Shown piece after piece: positions 25,201 through 31,694 of a DNA stretch of 64,000 nt; within the stretch, counting starts at the first letter, position 1, and each line of letters opens with the position of its first letter. The stretch is taken from positions 1 to 64,000 of the IMG/VR virus record IMGVR_UViG_3300034072_002211; one strand, written 5' to 3'. Source of the stretch: a virus. The notes below the pieces were generated by a model. It was not told where the DNA came from, ran no database searches, and saw only the letters and a list, made by a program, of their open reading frames with translations. Made by a program: the position numbers and the translations under genes.

Positions 25201-25658
25201 CAGTTGATCGCCGAGAATCGCTTGGTGATCGCATGGGCCTGCTCCTTGGTGCAGGGACCAATGCCGAGGGCGGTCACGATGGGGCTACCATCGAACGCGG
25301 TTCCTGGGATCACGTGGTTCTTGTCGATAATCAGCGAGGTGATCAGACCAGCAGCCTGGGCTTCTTCGTAAGCGCGCTGGAGAGCGGCTTCGTTCTTAGC
25401 CTTGAGGATGATCTGGGTGCCGATGAAGTCGGGGCCCTGATAGACCCGGAGCAACTCGGGATCGCGACGGCTCGCGAGGAGCACACAATTCTTGGCCGCG
25501 TGACAAGCCTGGCTTGCCATCTTACCCGGAGCCATGTCCAGGTCGCCGCGAATGATGCTGTAGATGCGAAGCTTTTCCGAGGCAGCTTCGAACGCCTCAT
25601 AGTCGTTGTCGTTGTCGTAACGAGCAGCGGCTTCCTACAGGAACGAATTGGTAAGCAT
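25200..25658 (-). CDS. Peptidyl-tRNA hydrolase (PTH2) with in-frame UAG at codon 8
   Basis: The frame codes for a PTH2 enzyme, which frees tRNA from peptidyl-tRNA. The N-terminal strand and helix read 'RIYSIIRGDLDMAPGK' then 'MASQACHAA', and the C-terminal part 'TALGIGPCTKEQAHAI' also fits the family. A strong site (AAGGAG, seven bases) precedes ATG 25656-25658. Codon 8 is TAG (25635-25637), then the same frame runs without a stop to the end, 152 codons in all. No ATG, GTG or TTG lies between the TAG and ATG 25535, and starting at 25535 would delete the first strand of the fold. A tRNA with anticodon CUA is encoded at 28717. Alternatives are a nonsense mutation or a sequence error. Confidence 0.75.
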
Positions 25659-25700
25659 TAAACTTCTCCTTCTCTTTTTGTCCAACATCGGACAACGCTC

Positions 25701-25728
25701 AACATAGGCACTCTTTTTCCTACGTCAA
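25701..25728 (-). promoter_or_regulatory. Sigma-70-like promoter of the PTH2 operon
   Basis: TTGACG, a 16-base spacer and TATGTT, 43-70 bases upstream of ATG 25658. A 6-bp stem (TTGTCC/GGACAA, about 25678-25695) lies in the leader. Confidence 0.5.
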
Positions 25729-25737
25729 CCGTTTTTC

Positions 25738-26106
25738 TTACCTCCAACGCAATTTGAACATCATTGCGTCTTTGCCATTCTCGAAAACCACACCCACGCT
25801 GGACGAGCAACCGCTGCTCCAGCCGACCTTTTTGAAGTCGCCGAACTTGACGTTCTCTTCCAACCAGGGAAGCATCTCAGAGAATGTTGAAGCAATAAAG
25901 CCTGTGATACGAACCAAATACCAACCGGGGTATTTGGCATTCACAGAATCAGCAAATTCGAGGTCAGGGAACTCATCCTCCTCGAACATACTGTTGAGCT
26001 TGGCCTCACCCAAGACACCATCGGTCTCAGGCTCTGCGAGGTCGTCGAACCACTCGTCGACATGCTCGTTATTGGGATTGTAATAGTAGGGGGTAAACGT
26101 CGTCAT
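25738..26106 (-). CDS. FKL-family small protein, 122 aa
   Basis: The N-terminal half is acidic. The C-terminal half has 'MLPWLEENVKFGDF' followed by 'VGVVFENGKDAMMFKLRW', the canonical form of the C-terminal FKL motif. GAGATGAG precedes the ATG. A short leader ORF with an amber codon ends three bases upstream (26110-26196). Function unknown. Confidence 0.65.
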   Translation of the reverse strand: MTTFTPYYYNPNNEHVDEWFDDLAEPETDGVLGEAKLNSMFEEDEFPDLEFADSVNAKYPGWYLVRITGFIASTFSEMLPWLEENVKFGDFKKVGWSSGCSSSVGVVFENGKDAMMFKLRWR

Positions 26107-26109
26107 CTC

Positions 26110-26196
26110 TCATCTCACTCTTAAACCAAAATCACAGGGGACCTTGGGAGTGAGTGGAGGGGCTCGAGGGGCCTAGACGTGGATGTTGGTCTTCAT
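26110..26196 (-). other. Possible leader ORF with amber codon at position 8
   Basis: ATG 26196 lies seven bases after a TATAAG -10 box. The frame reads M-K-T-N-I-H-V, then TAG, and continues 20 codons to a TGA at 26110-26112, three bases before the ATG of the 25738 gene. The first codons resemble the start of the PTH2 frame (M-L-T-N-S-F-L, then TAG). It has no clear ribosome site. If UAG is suppressed, ribosomes would end next to the start of the downstream gene. Speculative. Confidence 0.25.
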
Positions 26197-26203
26197 GCTT
26201 CTA

Positions 26204-26232
26204 CTTATACGCAGAAAGCGTGTGGAAGTCAA
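26204..26232 (-). promoter_or_regulatory. Sigma-70-like promoter of the 25738 gene
   Basis: TTGACT, a 17-base spacer and TATAAG. The leader to the 25738 start is about 95 bases and contains the short ORF with an amber codon. Confidence 0.55.
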
Positions 26233-26234
26233 AA

Positions 26235-26675
26235 TTAGATCAATCCACGCTCATGGCACTCTTCGAGCACGCCACGATAGACGCGCATGTTGGGCTGATA
26301 CGGACCCCGGCCAAAATACTTGGCATCGTCCCCGTTGAGGGCCTTGTCGAGGGCCGCGCCAATGGCTGCGCTGCGGCACCGCCCCATGAGGCAGTGGATG
26401 TAGATGACGCTCACATCCTTGCTTTTCATGTCCTCCACGAAGTCGAGGACAGCTTCAGCATGGGTGGGATTGAACAGAATGCGAGCTTCCTCTTCGGGCT
26501 CACCATTCTTGTATTCGTCAATGTCATGGAACTTGAGGTTGAGCCTTCCAGTCAGGTGCTCGTTCTCATAGACCTCCGGAAAGTCACCTTTCTCGCAGAT
26601 GCTGATGAGCGCCCAAGGCTTGTCGGGCGGAGTTGCGGTCATCATGACCGCACGGCTGTAGACTACGAACTTCAT
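26235..26675 (-). CDS. Dual-specificity/tyrosine phosphatase-like protein
   Basis: A 146-residue protein with the Cys-based phosphatase loop H-C-x5-R-S ('HCLMGRCRS', C95 and R101) at the end of a beta strand ('VSVIYI'). An upstream Asp-containing loop (about D51-D53) could supply the general acid. Such enzymes act on phosphoproteins, RNA 5' ends or phosphoinositides; the substrate here is unknown. The ATG lies six bases after the -10 box of a good promoter. Confidence 0.8.
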   Translation of the reverse strand: MKFVVYSRAVMMTATPPDKPWALISICEKGDFPEVYENEHLTGRLNLKFHDIDEYKNGEPEEEARILFNPTHAEAVLDFVEDMKSKDVSVIYIHCLMGRCRSAAIGAALDKALNGDDAKYFGRGPYQPNMRVYRGVLEECHERGLI

Positions 26676-26681
26676 GTCACC

Positions 26682-26709
26682 AGTCTACAGCCTAGCACCA
26701 GTTTGTCAA
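26682..26709 (-). promoter_or_regulatory. Sigma-70-like promoter of the phosphatase gene
   Basis: TTGACA, a 16-base spacer and TAGACT, followed by GGTGAC and the ATG. It overlaps the stop codon of the 26706 gene. CTGGTG occurs twice, before and after the -10 box. Confidence 0.6.
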
Positions 26710-26981
26710 CCCTCGATGCTGGAGATCTCGATCTCCAGATAATAGTCTTCAGCCATCATCTGGAGAACTCCGCCTTCGATCCATGCTTCTTGGCGAGGAT
26801 CGAACTCAGCCCAATCCAGAGAAGCCGGCGACACTGTGACGGCCTTTCCTTTGTGGTGTTGGACGAAGAGATCCATGGGAGCGAAAGCCGGTGGATTCTC
26901 GGCATCACGAGCTCGATACTTGCGGGCGCTGTAGGTCTGGCCATTGACCAGCTTGTCAGCTAGATCTGAACCCTTGCTCAT
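26706..26981 (-). CDS. Hypothetical protein, 91 aa
   Basis: A 91-residue protein with a basic N-terminal third and an acidic, beta-rich C-terminus ('MMAEDYYLEIEISSIEG'). It overlaps the GlyRS-like gene by four bases (ATGA) and is co-translated with it. No family recognised. Confidence 0.55.
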   Translation of the reverse strand: MSKGSDLADKLVNGQTYSARKYRARDAENPPAFAPMDLFVQHHKGKAVTVSPASLDWAEFDPRQEAWIEGGVLQMMAEDYYLEIEISSIEG

Positions 26982-27796
26982 TCACTCGGCTCCCTGTTGA
27001 TGTCGTCACGCTGGGCCTGTTGCCAGTTGTAGACGCAACGGTCGAGGCCGATGGCAATCTCGAGCACGAGCGCATCCTTTTCGACCAGACCTTTCTTGCT
27101 CTGGAAAGCCAGCTTCTGAGGGAAATCAGTCCGCTTGCTGATGCTGCAGACTTCCATCCACTTGTCGCCGTTCCAGACCTCGACGTCCATGGTGCGGAGC
27201 GAATAAGCGGGCAGACGATCACTCTCCACAAGCCGCGTCGGCAAGTGAATCTGAGAAGCGATCATCTTGCGGACCTTCTCCAGCATCTCTTCCTGATAGT
27301 CGAGAGCTGTGTCGGCGCTGTAGACGCACTGAAACTCCTGCTGGTAGAATTCCTTGAGCCGCATGTGCTTGGTTGGCTGGACGATCTCGCGCCGGAAACT
27401 CTTACCGGCCTGCCAGACGCAGAAGGGCGGGAAGATGCTCAGTTGATTGTTGAGCAGGTATTGCGCGTAGGCGTAGCTGCCGGGCGTCGTTTCGGGCCGC
27501 AGAGCCAGTTCACGGTAGCCTTGCCGCGCCTGCGTCAGAGCCTCGAACTCTTCTTCAGTTTTGGCAGGAGCATCCACGTCTTCCTGAACCCAGATATCCT
27601 GTTCGGTATAGTTGACGTTGAGGAGGTCGCGCGGAGTCAGCAGCGGTGCTTCCACGAAGAAGAACTTCCACTGTGGGTTGAGGGCAACAAGGTCCCGCTG
27701 AACTGTCTGGGCGAAGAAGTCCCGGAAGTGTTCGCGGAGCCGGATCTCTTCCTCACTCCAGAAGATCAGGCCGTTGATGTCAAAGGTATTCTGCAT
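26978..27796 (-). CDS. Minimal glycyl-tRNA synthetase-like class II enzyme
   Basis: The 272 residues cover a class II synthetase catalytic core. 'LRPETTPGSY' (99-108) matches GlyRS 'LRPETAQG', and motif 2 'GKSFRREI' (131-138, R135) is followed by 'MRLKEFYQQEF'. 'WMEVCSISKRTDF' (213-225) fits the GlyRS glycine-site region, and motif 3 is 'IAIGLDR' (247-253). The C-terminus ends about 20 residues later, so the anticodon-binding domain is missing. It may charge a minihelix, modify something other than tRNA, or use a partner. It follows the 27798 gene at one-base spacing. Confidence 0.75.
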   Translation of the reverse strand: MQNTFDINGLIFWSEEEIRLREHFRDFFAQTVQRDLVALNPQWKFFFVEAPLLTPRDLLNVNYTEQDIWVQEDVDAPAKTEEEFEALTQARQGYRELALRPETTPGSYAYAQYLLNNQLSIFPPFCVWQAGKSFRREIVQPTKHMRLKEFYQQEFQCVYSADTALDYQEEMLEKVRKMIASQIHLPTRLVESDRLPAYSLRTMDVEVWNGDKWMEVCSISKRTDFPQKLAFQSKKGLVEKDALVLEIAIGLDRCVYNWQQAQRDDINREPSE

Positions 27797-27797
27797 G

Positions 27798-28178
27798 TCA
27801 GACCAACTTCATTGGCGTGGGCAGGGCAACGTAGGCGCCTGTCTTGGGATAACGGATGTGGGTTGCGGTGGTCGTCCCGTCCTCTTGGATCTCCACGCGG
27901 AAGTAGATCTCCAGCCCCGAATAGCGGAAGTTGTCGCTACAGCTTTCCGGGAGGTTGAGCTGGATGGCGTCATGATCCCGCGAGTCCTTGGTGGACCCTA
28001 CCTGATAGTCGTCCCAGATGATGGGAAACTTGGGCTTCTTGGCCTCTTCCTCACGGCGAGCCAGCTCAGCCTGCATCCGCTGGATCTGCCCCTGTAGGTC
28101 CTCGTCGCTCTTCCCGGCGAAAGGATCGCGCTTGGGCGCGGTATCGTCAATACCACCGGGAAGAGGAGAAATGCTCAT
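27798..28178 (-). CDS. Hypothetical protein, 126 aa
   Basis: ATG 28178 is chosen because it overlaps the stop of the 28175 gene (ATGA) and longer versions would run into that gene. The N-terminus has a charged helix ('DEDLQGQIQRMQAELARREE'). The C-terminal 70 residues are beta-rich ('YSGLEIYFRVEIQEDG'). No family recognised. Confidence 0.55.
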   Translation of the reverse strand: MSISPLPGGIDDTAPKRDPFAGKSDEDLQGQIQRMQAELARREEEAKKPKFPIIWDDYQVGSTKDSRDHDAIQLNLPESCSDNFRYSGLEIYFRVEIQEDGTTTATHIRYPKTGAYVALPTPMKLV

Positions 28179-28696
28179 TTGAATGCTCCAAGGGCAACGA
28201 GAATCAGACCTAGGATCACAGCCATAGTGCCAATAATCAGCGTGGGAAAGCTGATTCCTTTCTTCACGACCTGTGGTGCAGGTGGAGTTGGCTTGACCGG
28301 CTCGGGCTTGGGAACGCGAATGCCCAACGAACCACCCCAATCGAGATTGTCCCAGGGGATGCCACCCCGATTGTTGTTGCCCATACTGTGGCCGGTGCGG
28401 ATAAACAGGTTCTCCGAAGCGGCCCAAGCATCCAACTCACGCCACACCGCATTGTAGGGGCTCTGAGGGTTGCTATGGGAGTTCTTGTAGCCAGCATCCA
28501 GAGGAGCGGCAAAGAGATGCCGGATCTCTTTGGGAGCCAGGACGGGAGCATAGTCATTCCCGCCCTTGTCGATTTGTGTTGTCAGCGCGTTGAGGAGGTC
28601 CTCTTTGACAAACTTACGGAGCATGTCCGACCTGCGCGTCACTCGTTCCTGGCGGCGCAGTTCTTCAGTTTGCTTCAGTTGTTCACCAATCGACAC
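28175..28696 (-). CDS. C-terminally membrane-anchored protein, 173 aa
   Basis: The start is set at GTG 28696, eight bases after GAGG, because the earlier in-frame ATG lies inside the tRNA gene. The N-terminus is a charged helix and the middle a polar globular part. A Pro-rich linker ('PKPEPVKPTPPAPQ') leads to one membrane segment at the very C-terminus ('FPTLIIGTMAVILGLILVAL'). A tail-anchored topology with the bulk in the cytoplasm is expected. Unknown function. Confidence 0.55.
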   Translation of the reverse strand: MSIGEQLKQTEELRRQERVTRRSDMLRKFVKEDLLNALTTQIDKGGNDYAPVLAPKEIRHLFAAPLDAGYKNSHSNPQSPYNAVWRELDAWAASENLFIRTGHSMGNNNRGGIPWDNLDWGGSLGIRVPKPEPVKPTPPAPQVVKKGISFPTLIIGTMAVILGLILVALGAFK

Positions 28697-28716
28697 TACA
28701 CTGACCTCACAAGTTT

Positions 28717-28792
28717 TGGCGCTCCCGGTGGGGCTCGAACCCACGACCCGCAGATTTAGAGTCCGCTGCTCTGCCAGCTGAGCTACGGGAGC
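28717..28792 (-). tRNA. Suppressor tRNA, anticodon CUA (reads UAG)
   Basis: A complete 76-base cloverleaf on the - strand. The 7-bp acceptor (GCTCCCG/CGGGAGC) is perfect, the D-arm is GCTC/GAGC, and the anticodon stem is GCGGA/TCTGC with one G-T pair. The anticodon loop is CTCTAAA, the variable loop has five bases, and the T-arm is GTGGG/CCCAC with loop TTCGAGC. The discriminator is G73 and CCA is encoded (28717-28719). Anticodon bases 28759-28757 read CUA, so it decodes the amber codon. G73 and U35 fit charging by a glutaminyl-type enzyme, but the amino acid cannot be settled by eye. Confidence 0.93.
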
Positions 28793-28803
28793 ATGTAACC
28801 TGT

Positions 28804-29262
28804 TTAGGACTTTTTCTCCAAAGCGTCAAGCCGTGCGGCAATTTCCTGGACCAGTCGCAGCGTCTCCTCAGAGTTCTGCTTGATCTGCTCCTGCTCATCA
28901 TGAGTCCAGGCGTTGCTGTCTACGATCATGTGGGCGGCCAGCTTGGCCGTGATGATCGGTGCCACGAGGAAGGAGCAGATGTGCATGAAGATTGCGCCGA
29001 AGAATCGGCTGCTCGTGTGGGTTGGCGAATAGTCGCCATAGCCGACGGTGGTCGCCGTGACGCTGGCCCACCAGTAGCCCTCTGCGAGCTTCTTGCCCTC
29101 GATGAAGCTGAACATGACCGCTGCGAGGGTCATGATCAGTAGGTATGCGATCAACAGGCTGAATAACCGGTTGAACATCTTTTGCATCAGCGTGAGCTCT
29201 TGTCCCGCATGGACTGCGGTGCTCAGGATGTCGCTACCGGCTTGTTCGATCTGTCTACGCAT
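28804..29262 (-). CDS. Potassium channel, two membrane segments
   Basis: A 152-residue protein with the canonical K+ selectivity filter 'TVGYGD' (72-77) after a pore helix ('YWWASVTAT'). It lies between two membrane segments, about residues 33-54 and 86-112. The C-terminal 35 residues form a coiled coil ('EETLRLVQEIAARLDALEKK') that could tetramerise it. The layout is that of KcsA/Kcv-type channels. It has its own promoter and a strong GGAGG site, and lies 11 bases upstream of the suppressor tRNA. It would act in the host inner membrane, perhaps to change membrane potential. Confidence 0.92.
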   Translation of the reverse strand: MRRQIEQAGSDILSTAVHAGQELTLMQKMFNRLFSLLIAYLLIMTLAAVMFSFIEGKKLAEGYWWASVTATTVGYGDYSPTHTSSRFFGAIFMHICSFLVAPIITAKLAAHMIVDSNAWTHDEQEQIKQNSEETLRLVQEIAARLDALEKKS

Positions 29263-29280
29263 TTGTGCCTCCTTTCCTGA

Positions 29281-29308
29281 ACCGTAACACAGGAGAGCAG
29301 CCTGTCAA
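29281..29308 (-). promoter_or_regulatory. Sigma-70-like promoter of the K+ channel and tRNA
   Basis: TTGACA, a 16-base spacer and TACGGT, 19 bases upstream of the channel ATG. The tRNA is probably cut from the same transcript. Confidence 0.5.
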
Positions 29309-29311
29309 CAG

Positions 29312-29339
29312 AAAAGGGCGCCAGTTTCCTGACGCCCTT
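29312..29339 (-). terminator. Terminator after the 29361 gene
   Basis: A 7-bp stem (AAGGGCG/CGCCCTT, 29314-29320 with 29333-29339) whose right arm runs into TTTT on the - strand. It lies directly before the channel promoter. Confidence 0.6.
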
Positions 29340-29360
29340 ATAACCGTAGTGAGCTGTCGG

Positions 29361-29951
29361 TTAATTCAGCTCGCTATACTTGCTCGCCATGCCGTCCGAC
29401 ATGCGCTGGAGCATTCCAGCCAGCGTCTTGTAGATCGTGTTGAACACACGGACCAGGAAGTCGCCGAGGAAAGTCTCGAGCAGCGAGAAAGGCCAGAACA
29501 CCATCCAGGTCGTGATACGACCCTTGTTGTGACGAACCATGCGGTTGTAGTTGACGTCCAGACGTGCCACGTCGTGCTGGTCGTTGAACTCCTTGCGGAC
29601 TGCCGGATCAGCAGGCATCTCGTCGAGACCCTTGCGCTTCAGGAAGTTGTAGCGAAGCTCTTCATACTTCTCGAACAGTGCCGGAAGGAAGAACGCGCGC
29701 CACTTGATGGTCGCCCAGAGAGCTGCCACGCCCAGATAGCCCAGGAAACCATAGAGATAGTAGATCGGCGGAATGCCAGCGAGCAGCTTGACCGTGTTGG
29801 TCAGTGCGACGACCGCCGCAACTGCGGCGAGGAGGGTAAAGGCGGCCCAGCCGACCTTCTCCTCATGAACCTGGGTCGTGATGACCAGGGCAACAATGCC
29901 GACGATGCTCCAGAACAGGAGACCGCCGAACGTAACGATATCCCAAAGCAT
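29361..29951 (-). CDS. Membrane protein, 196 aa
   Basis: The N-terminal half has three hydrophobic segments (about residues 5-25, 33-55 and 62-85), with short loops. The C-terminal half is charged and helical, ending in an amphipathic segment ('FLGDFLVRVFNTIYKTLAGM'). It directly follows cysS (stop and start adjacent), so it shares its promoter. No family recognised; a role at the host inner membrane is likely. Confidence 0.65.
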   Translation of the reverse strand: MLWDIVTFGGLLFWSIVGIVALVITTQVHEEKVGWAAFTLLAAVAAVVALTNTVKLLAGIPPIYYLYGFLGYLGVAALWATIKWRAFFLPALFEKYEELRYNFLKRKGLDEMPADPAVRKEFNDQHDVARLDVNYNRMVRHNKGRITTWMVFWPFSLLETFLGDFLVRVFNTIYKTLAGMLQRMSDGMASKYSELN

Positions 29952-31304
29952 TTAGGACTTCCTCCATTCGGTGCCGTGAACGCCATCGGCCAGCGTGATC
30001 CCCATATCAGTGAGCTGCTGACGGATCCTATCAGCCTCCCCGTAGTTTTTGGCCCTACGTGCCTCTTGACGAGCCGCAATTAGAGCCTCGACAGCCTCCT
30101 TGTCAACACCAAGTGTCCGCCATTGGTGCGGAGTATGGTTAAAGAGACCGAGAAACTGACCAGCCTTGATCAGTCGAGCCTTTGCGGGCGCCTTGTCCTT
30201 GGCATGGTCGAGGTCATCTGCGAGTCTATGGAGGACAGACAGAGCTGTGGTGGTATTGAGGTCCTGCGATAGCGCAGAGATGATCTCTGCTGGCACATCA
30301 ACGTCCTCGGCGTAGTTGAGCTCGTCGTGCCGATAGAGGACCTCATAGAGCCCGTCGAGGGCACGATGCGCCATGTCCAGCTTGTCCATAGTAAAGTCCA
30401 TGGGCGAGCGGTAATGTGACTGCATGAAGAGGTAACGAACGCTCTCCGCGGGATACTGATCGAAAAGCTCGTTCAAGAGGATCACGTTGCCGCGGCTCTT
30501 GCTCATCTTTTCGCCATTCACTGTCAGGAGACCGTTGTGTATCCAGTAGTTGGCAAGCGGAGCACCGTTGTGGTGGCACTGGCTCTGAGCGCACTCGGCT
30601 TCATGATGCGGAAAGCGCAGATCCTGACCACCACCGTGAATGTCGATTGTTGGACGTGCGAACGTGTGGTTGATCATGGCCGAGCATTCAATATGCCAAC
30701 CCGGCCGCCCCTGGCCCCAAGGCGAGAACCAGCTTGGCTCGCCCAGCTTTGCGGGTTTCCAGAGCACGAAATCTCTGGGGTCCTTTTTCTTGGGATCGAC
30801 CTCAACCCGTGAACCCGCTTCCGTGTGGGTGTGATTTGCGAGACCGGGATGGGGATTGCTGGGAACGTGGAAGAAAACCTCCCCGTCCACCGCATAGGCA
30901 TAGCCGTGATCGATCAGTGCGATGATCATGGCAATCATACCAGGAATGTGCTGGGTGGCCCTTGGTTCCACAGTGGGCGGCAAGCAAGCCAGAGCCTCGA
31001 GATCCATATGGTAGGCCGCGAGTGCCGTGTCAGTGATCTGGCTGATCGGAACACCGCGCTCGATTGATGCTGCGATGATCTTGTCATCCACGTCCGTGAT
31101 GTTGCGGACATAGCGGACTTCGCGCTCTCCGTAGACGTGGCGCAGAAGCCGGAAGACCTGGTCGAACACGATGGCTGGGCGCGCGTTACCGATATGCGCT
31201 GGCCCATAGACCGTTGGACCACAGACATACATAGCCACCTGCTGCGAAAACGCAGGCTTGAACTCTTCCACTTGGCGGCTCTGACTGTTGTAGAATGTGA
31301 TCAT
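29952..31304 (-). CDS. cysS: Cysteinyl-tRNA synthetase
   Basis: A full-length 450-residue class I synthetase that charges tRNA-Cys. It has the HIGH-type motif 'HIGN' (37-40), KMSKS (266-270) and the zinc ligands C28, C207 ('GWHIEC') and 'HHEAEC' (233-238). 'DIHGGGQDLRFPHHE' is diagnostic for CysRS. The C-terminal helical domain ('YGEADRIRQQLTDMGI') is also present. All expected motifs are intact, so it is probably active. The ATG lies six bases after the -10 box of a TTGACA promoter. Confidence 0.96.
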   Translation of the reverse strand: MITFYNSQSRQVEEFKPAFSQQVAMYVCGPTVYGPAHIGNARPAIVFDQVFRLLRHVYGEREVRYVRNITDVDDKIIAASIERGVPISQITDTALAAYHMDLEALACLPPTVEPRATQHIPGMIAMIIALIDHGYAYAVDGEVFFHVPSNPHPGLANHTHTEAGSRVEVDPKKKDPRDFVLWKPAKLGEPSWFSPWGQGRPGWHIECSAMINHTFARPTIDIHGGGQDLRFPHHEAECAQSQCHHNGAPLANYWIHNGLLTVNGEKMSKSRGNVILLNELFDQYPAESVRYLFMQSHYRSPMDFTMDKLDMAHRALDGLYEVLYRHDELNYAEDVDVPAEIISALSQDLNTTTALSVLHRLADDLDHAKDKAPAKARLIKAGQFLGLFNHTPHQWRTLGVDKEAVEALIAARQEARRAKNYGEADRIRQQLTDMGITLADGVHGTEWRKS

Positions 31305-31310
31305 CTGTCC

Positions 31311-31338
31311 TATCTACGACAGATAGGCTTGATGTCAA
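31311..31338 (-). promoter_or_regulatory. Sigma-70-like promoter of cysS
   Basis: TTGACA, a 16-base spacer and TAGATA, then GGACAG and the ATG. The block TAGATAGGACAGATG is identical to that before coaE (40553-40567). A 7-bp inverted repeat (CCTATCT/AGATAGG) spans the -10 box. Confidence 0.65.
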
Positions 31339-31342
31339 CCAA

Positions 31343-31666
31343 TCATCGACCGCCCAATGTGAGCTTACACATCAAGGCGGTATTGAGATCCGTGAAGCCA
31401 ATCTCGACCAAGGGCGCTTGGTAGTTCAAGAGACTTCTATAGCCTCCTACACCACCTGGATATTCCTTTCCATGGGCGGTATATCGCATCAGGCCCTTGC
31501 CATGTGCTTTGAACCACTTCTGGAGATCAACTCCATTGTTGCTCACAACGGTCCAGTCCTGACCCTTGATGCGAGGACAAAGCCAGGTCTTGAGTTCAGC
31601 ATCATGGAGGACCACCCGGTAGCTGTAAAGGGTTGTCCAGTGCCACCAGCGGCGCCACCGTCCCAT
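31343..31666 (-). CDS. FKL-family small protein, 107 aa
   Basis: The C-terminus 'VEIGFTDLNTALMCKLTLGG' is a divergent FKL motif. ATG 31666 is chosen because it lies just after the stop of the upstream ATP-grasp gene; the frame continues upstream with ATGs that would overlap that gene by about 115 bases. The ribosome site is weak (AAGGG too close), so the start is uncertain. The protein is rich in Trp and Tyr. Unknown function. Confidence 0.5.
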   Translation of the reverse strand: MGRWRRWWHWTTLYSYRVVLHDAELKTWLCPRIKGQDWTVVSNNGVDLQKWFKAHGKGLMRYTAHGKEYPGGVGGYRSLLNYQAPLVEIGFTDLNTALMCKLTLGGR

Positions 31667-31694
31667 GACCCTTACGAAATCACTGGATAGTGGC

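Noticed and set aside
25635-25637. Genome-wide reassignment of UAG to a sense codon
   Set aside because: Several genes end in UAG exactly after a conserved C-terminal motif (51903, 56304) or a normal end (42021), and large genes (polymerase, giant protein, CysRS) show no in-frame UAG. Only partial suppression is compatible.
27798-28427. N-terminal extension of the 27798 protein to 209 residues
   Set aside because: The extra part runs opposite in character (Gln/Trp/Arg-rich) and lies inside the frame of the 28175 gene. ATGA overlap supports the start at 28178.
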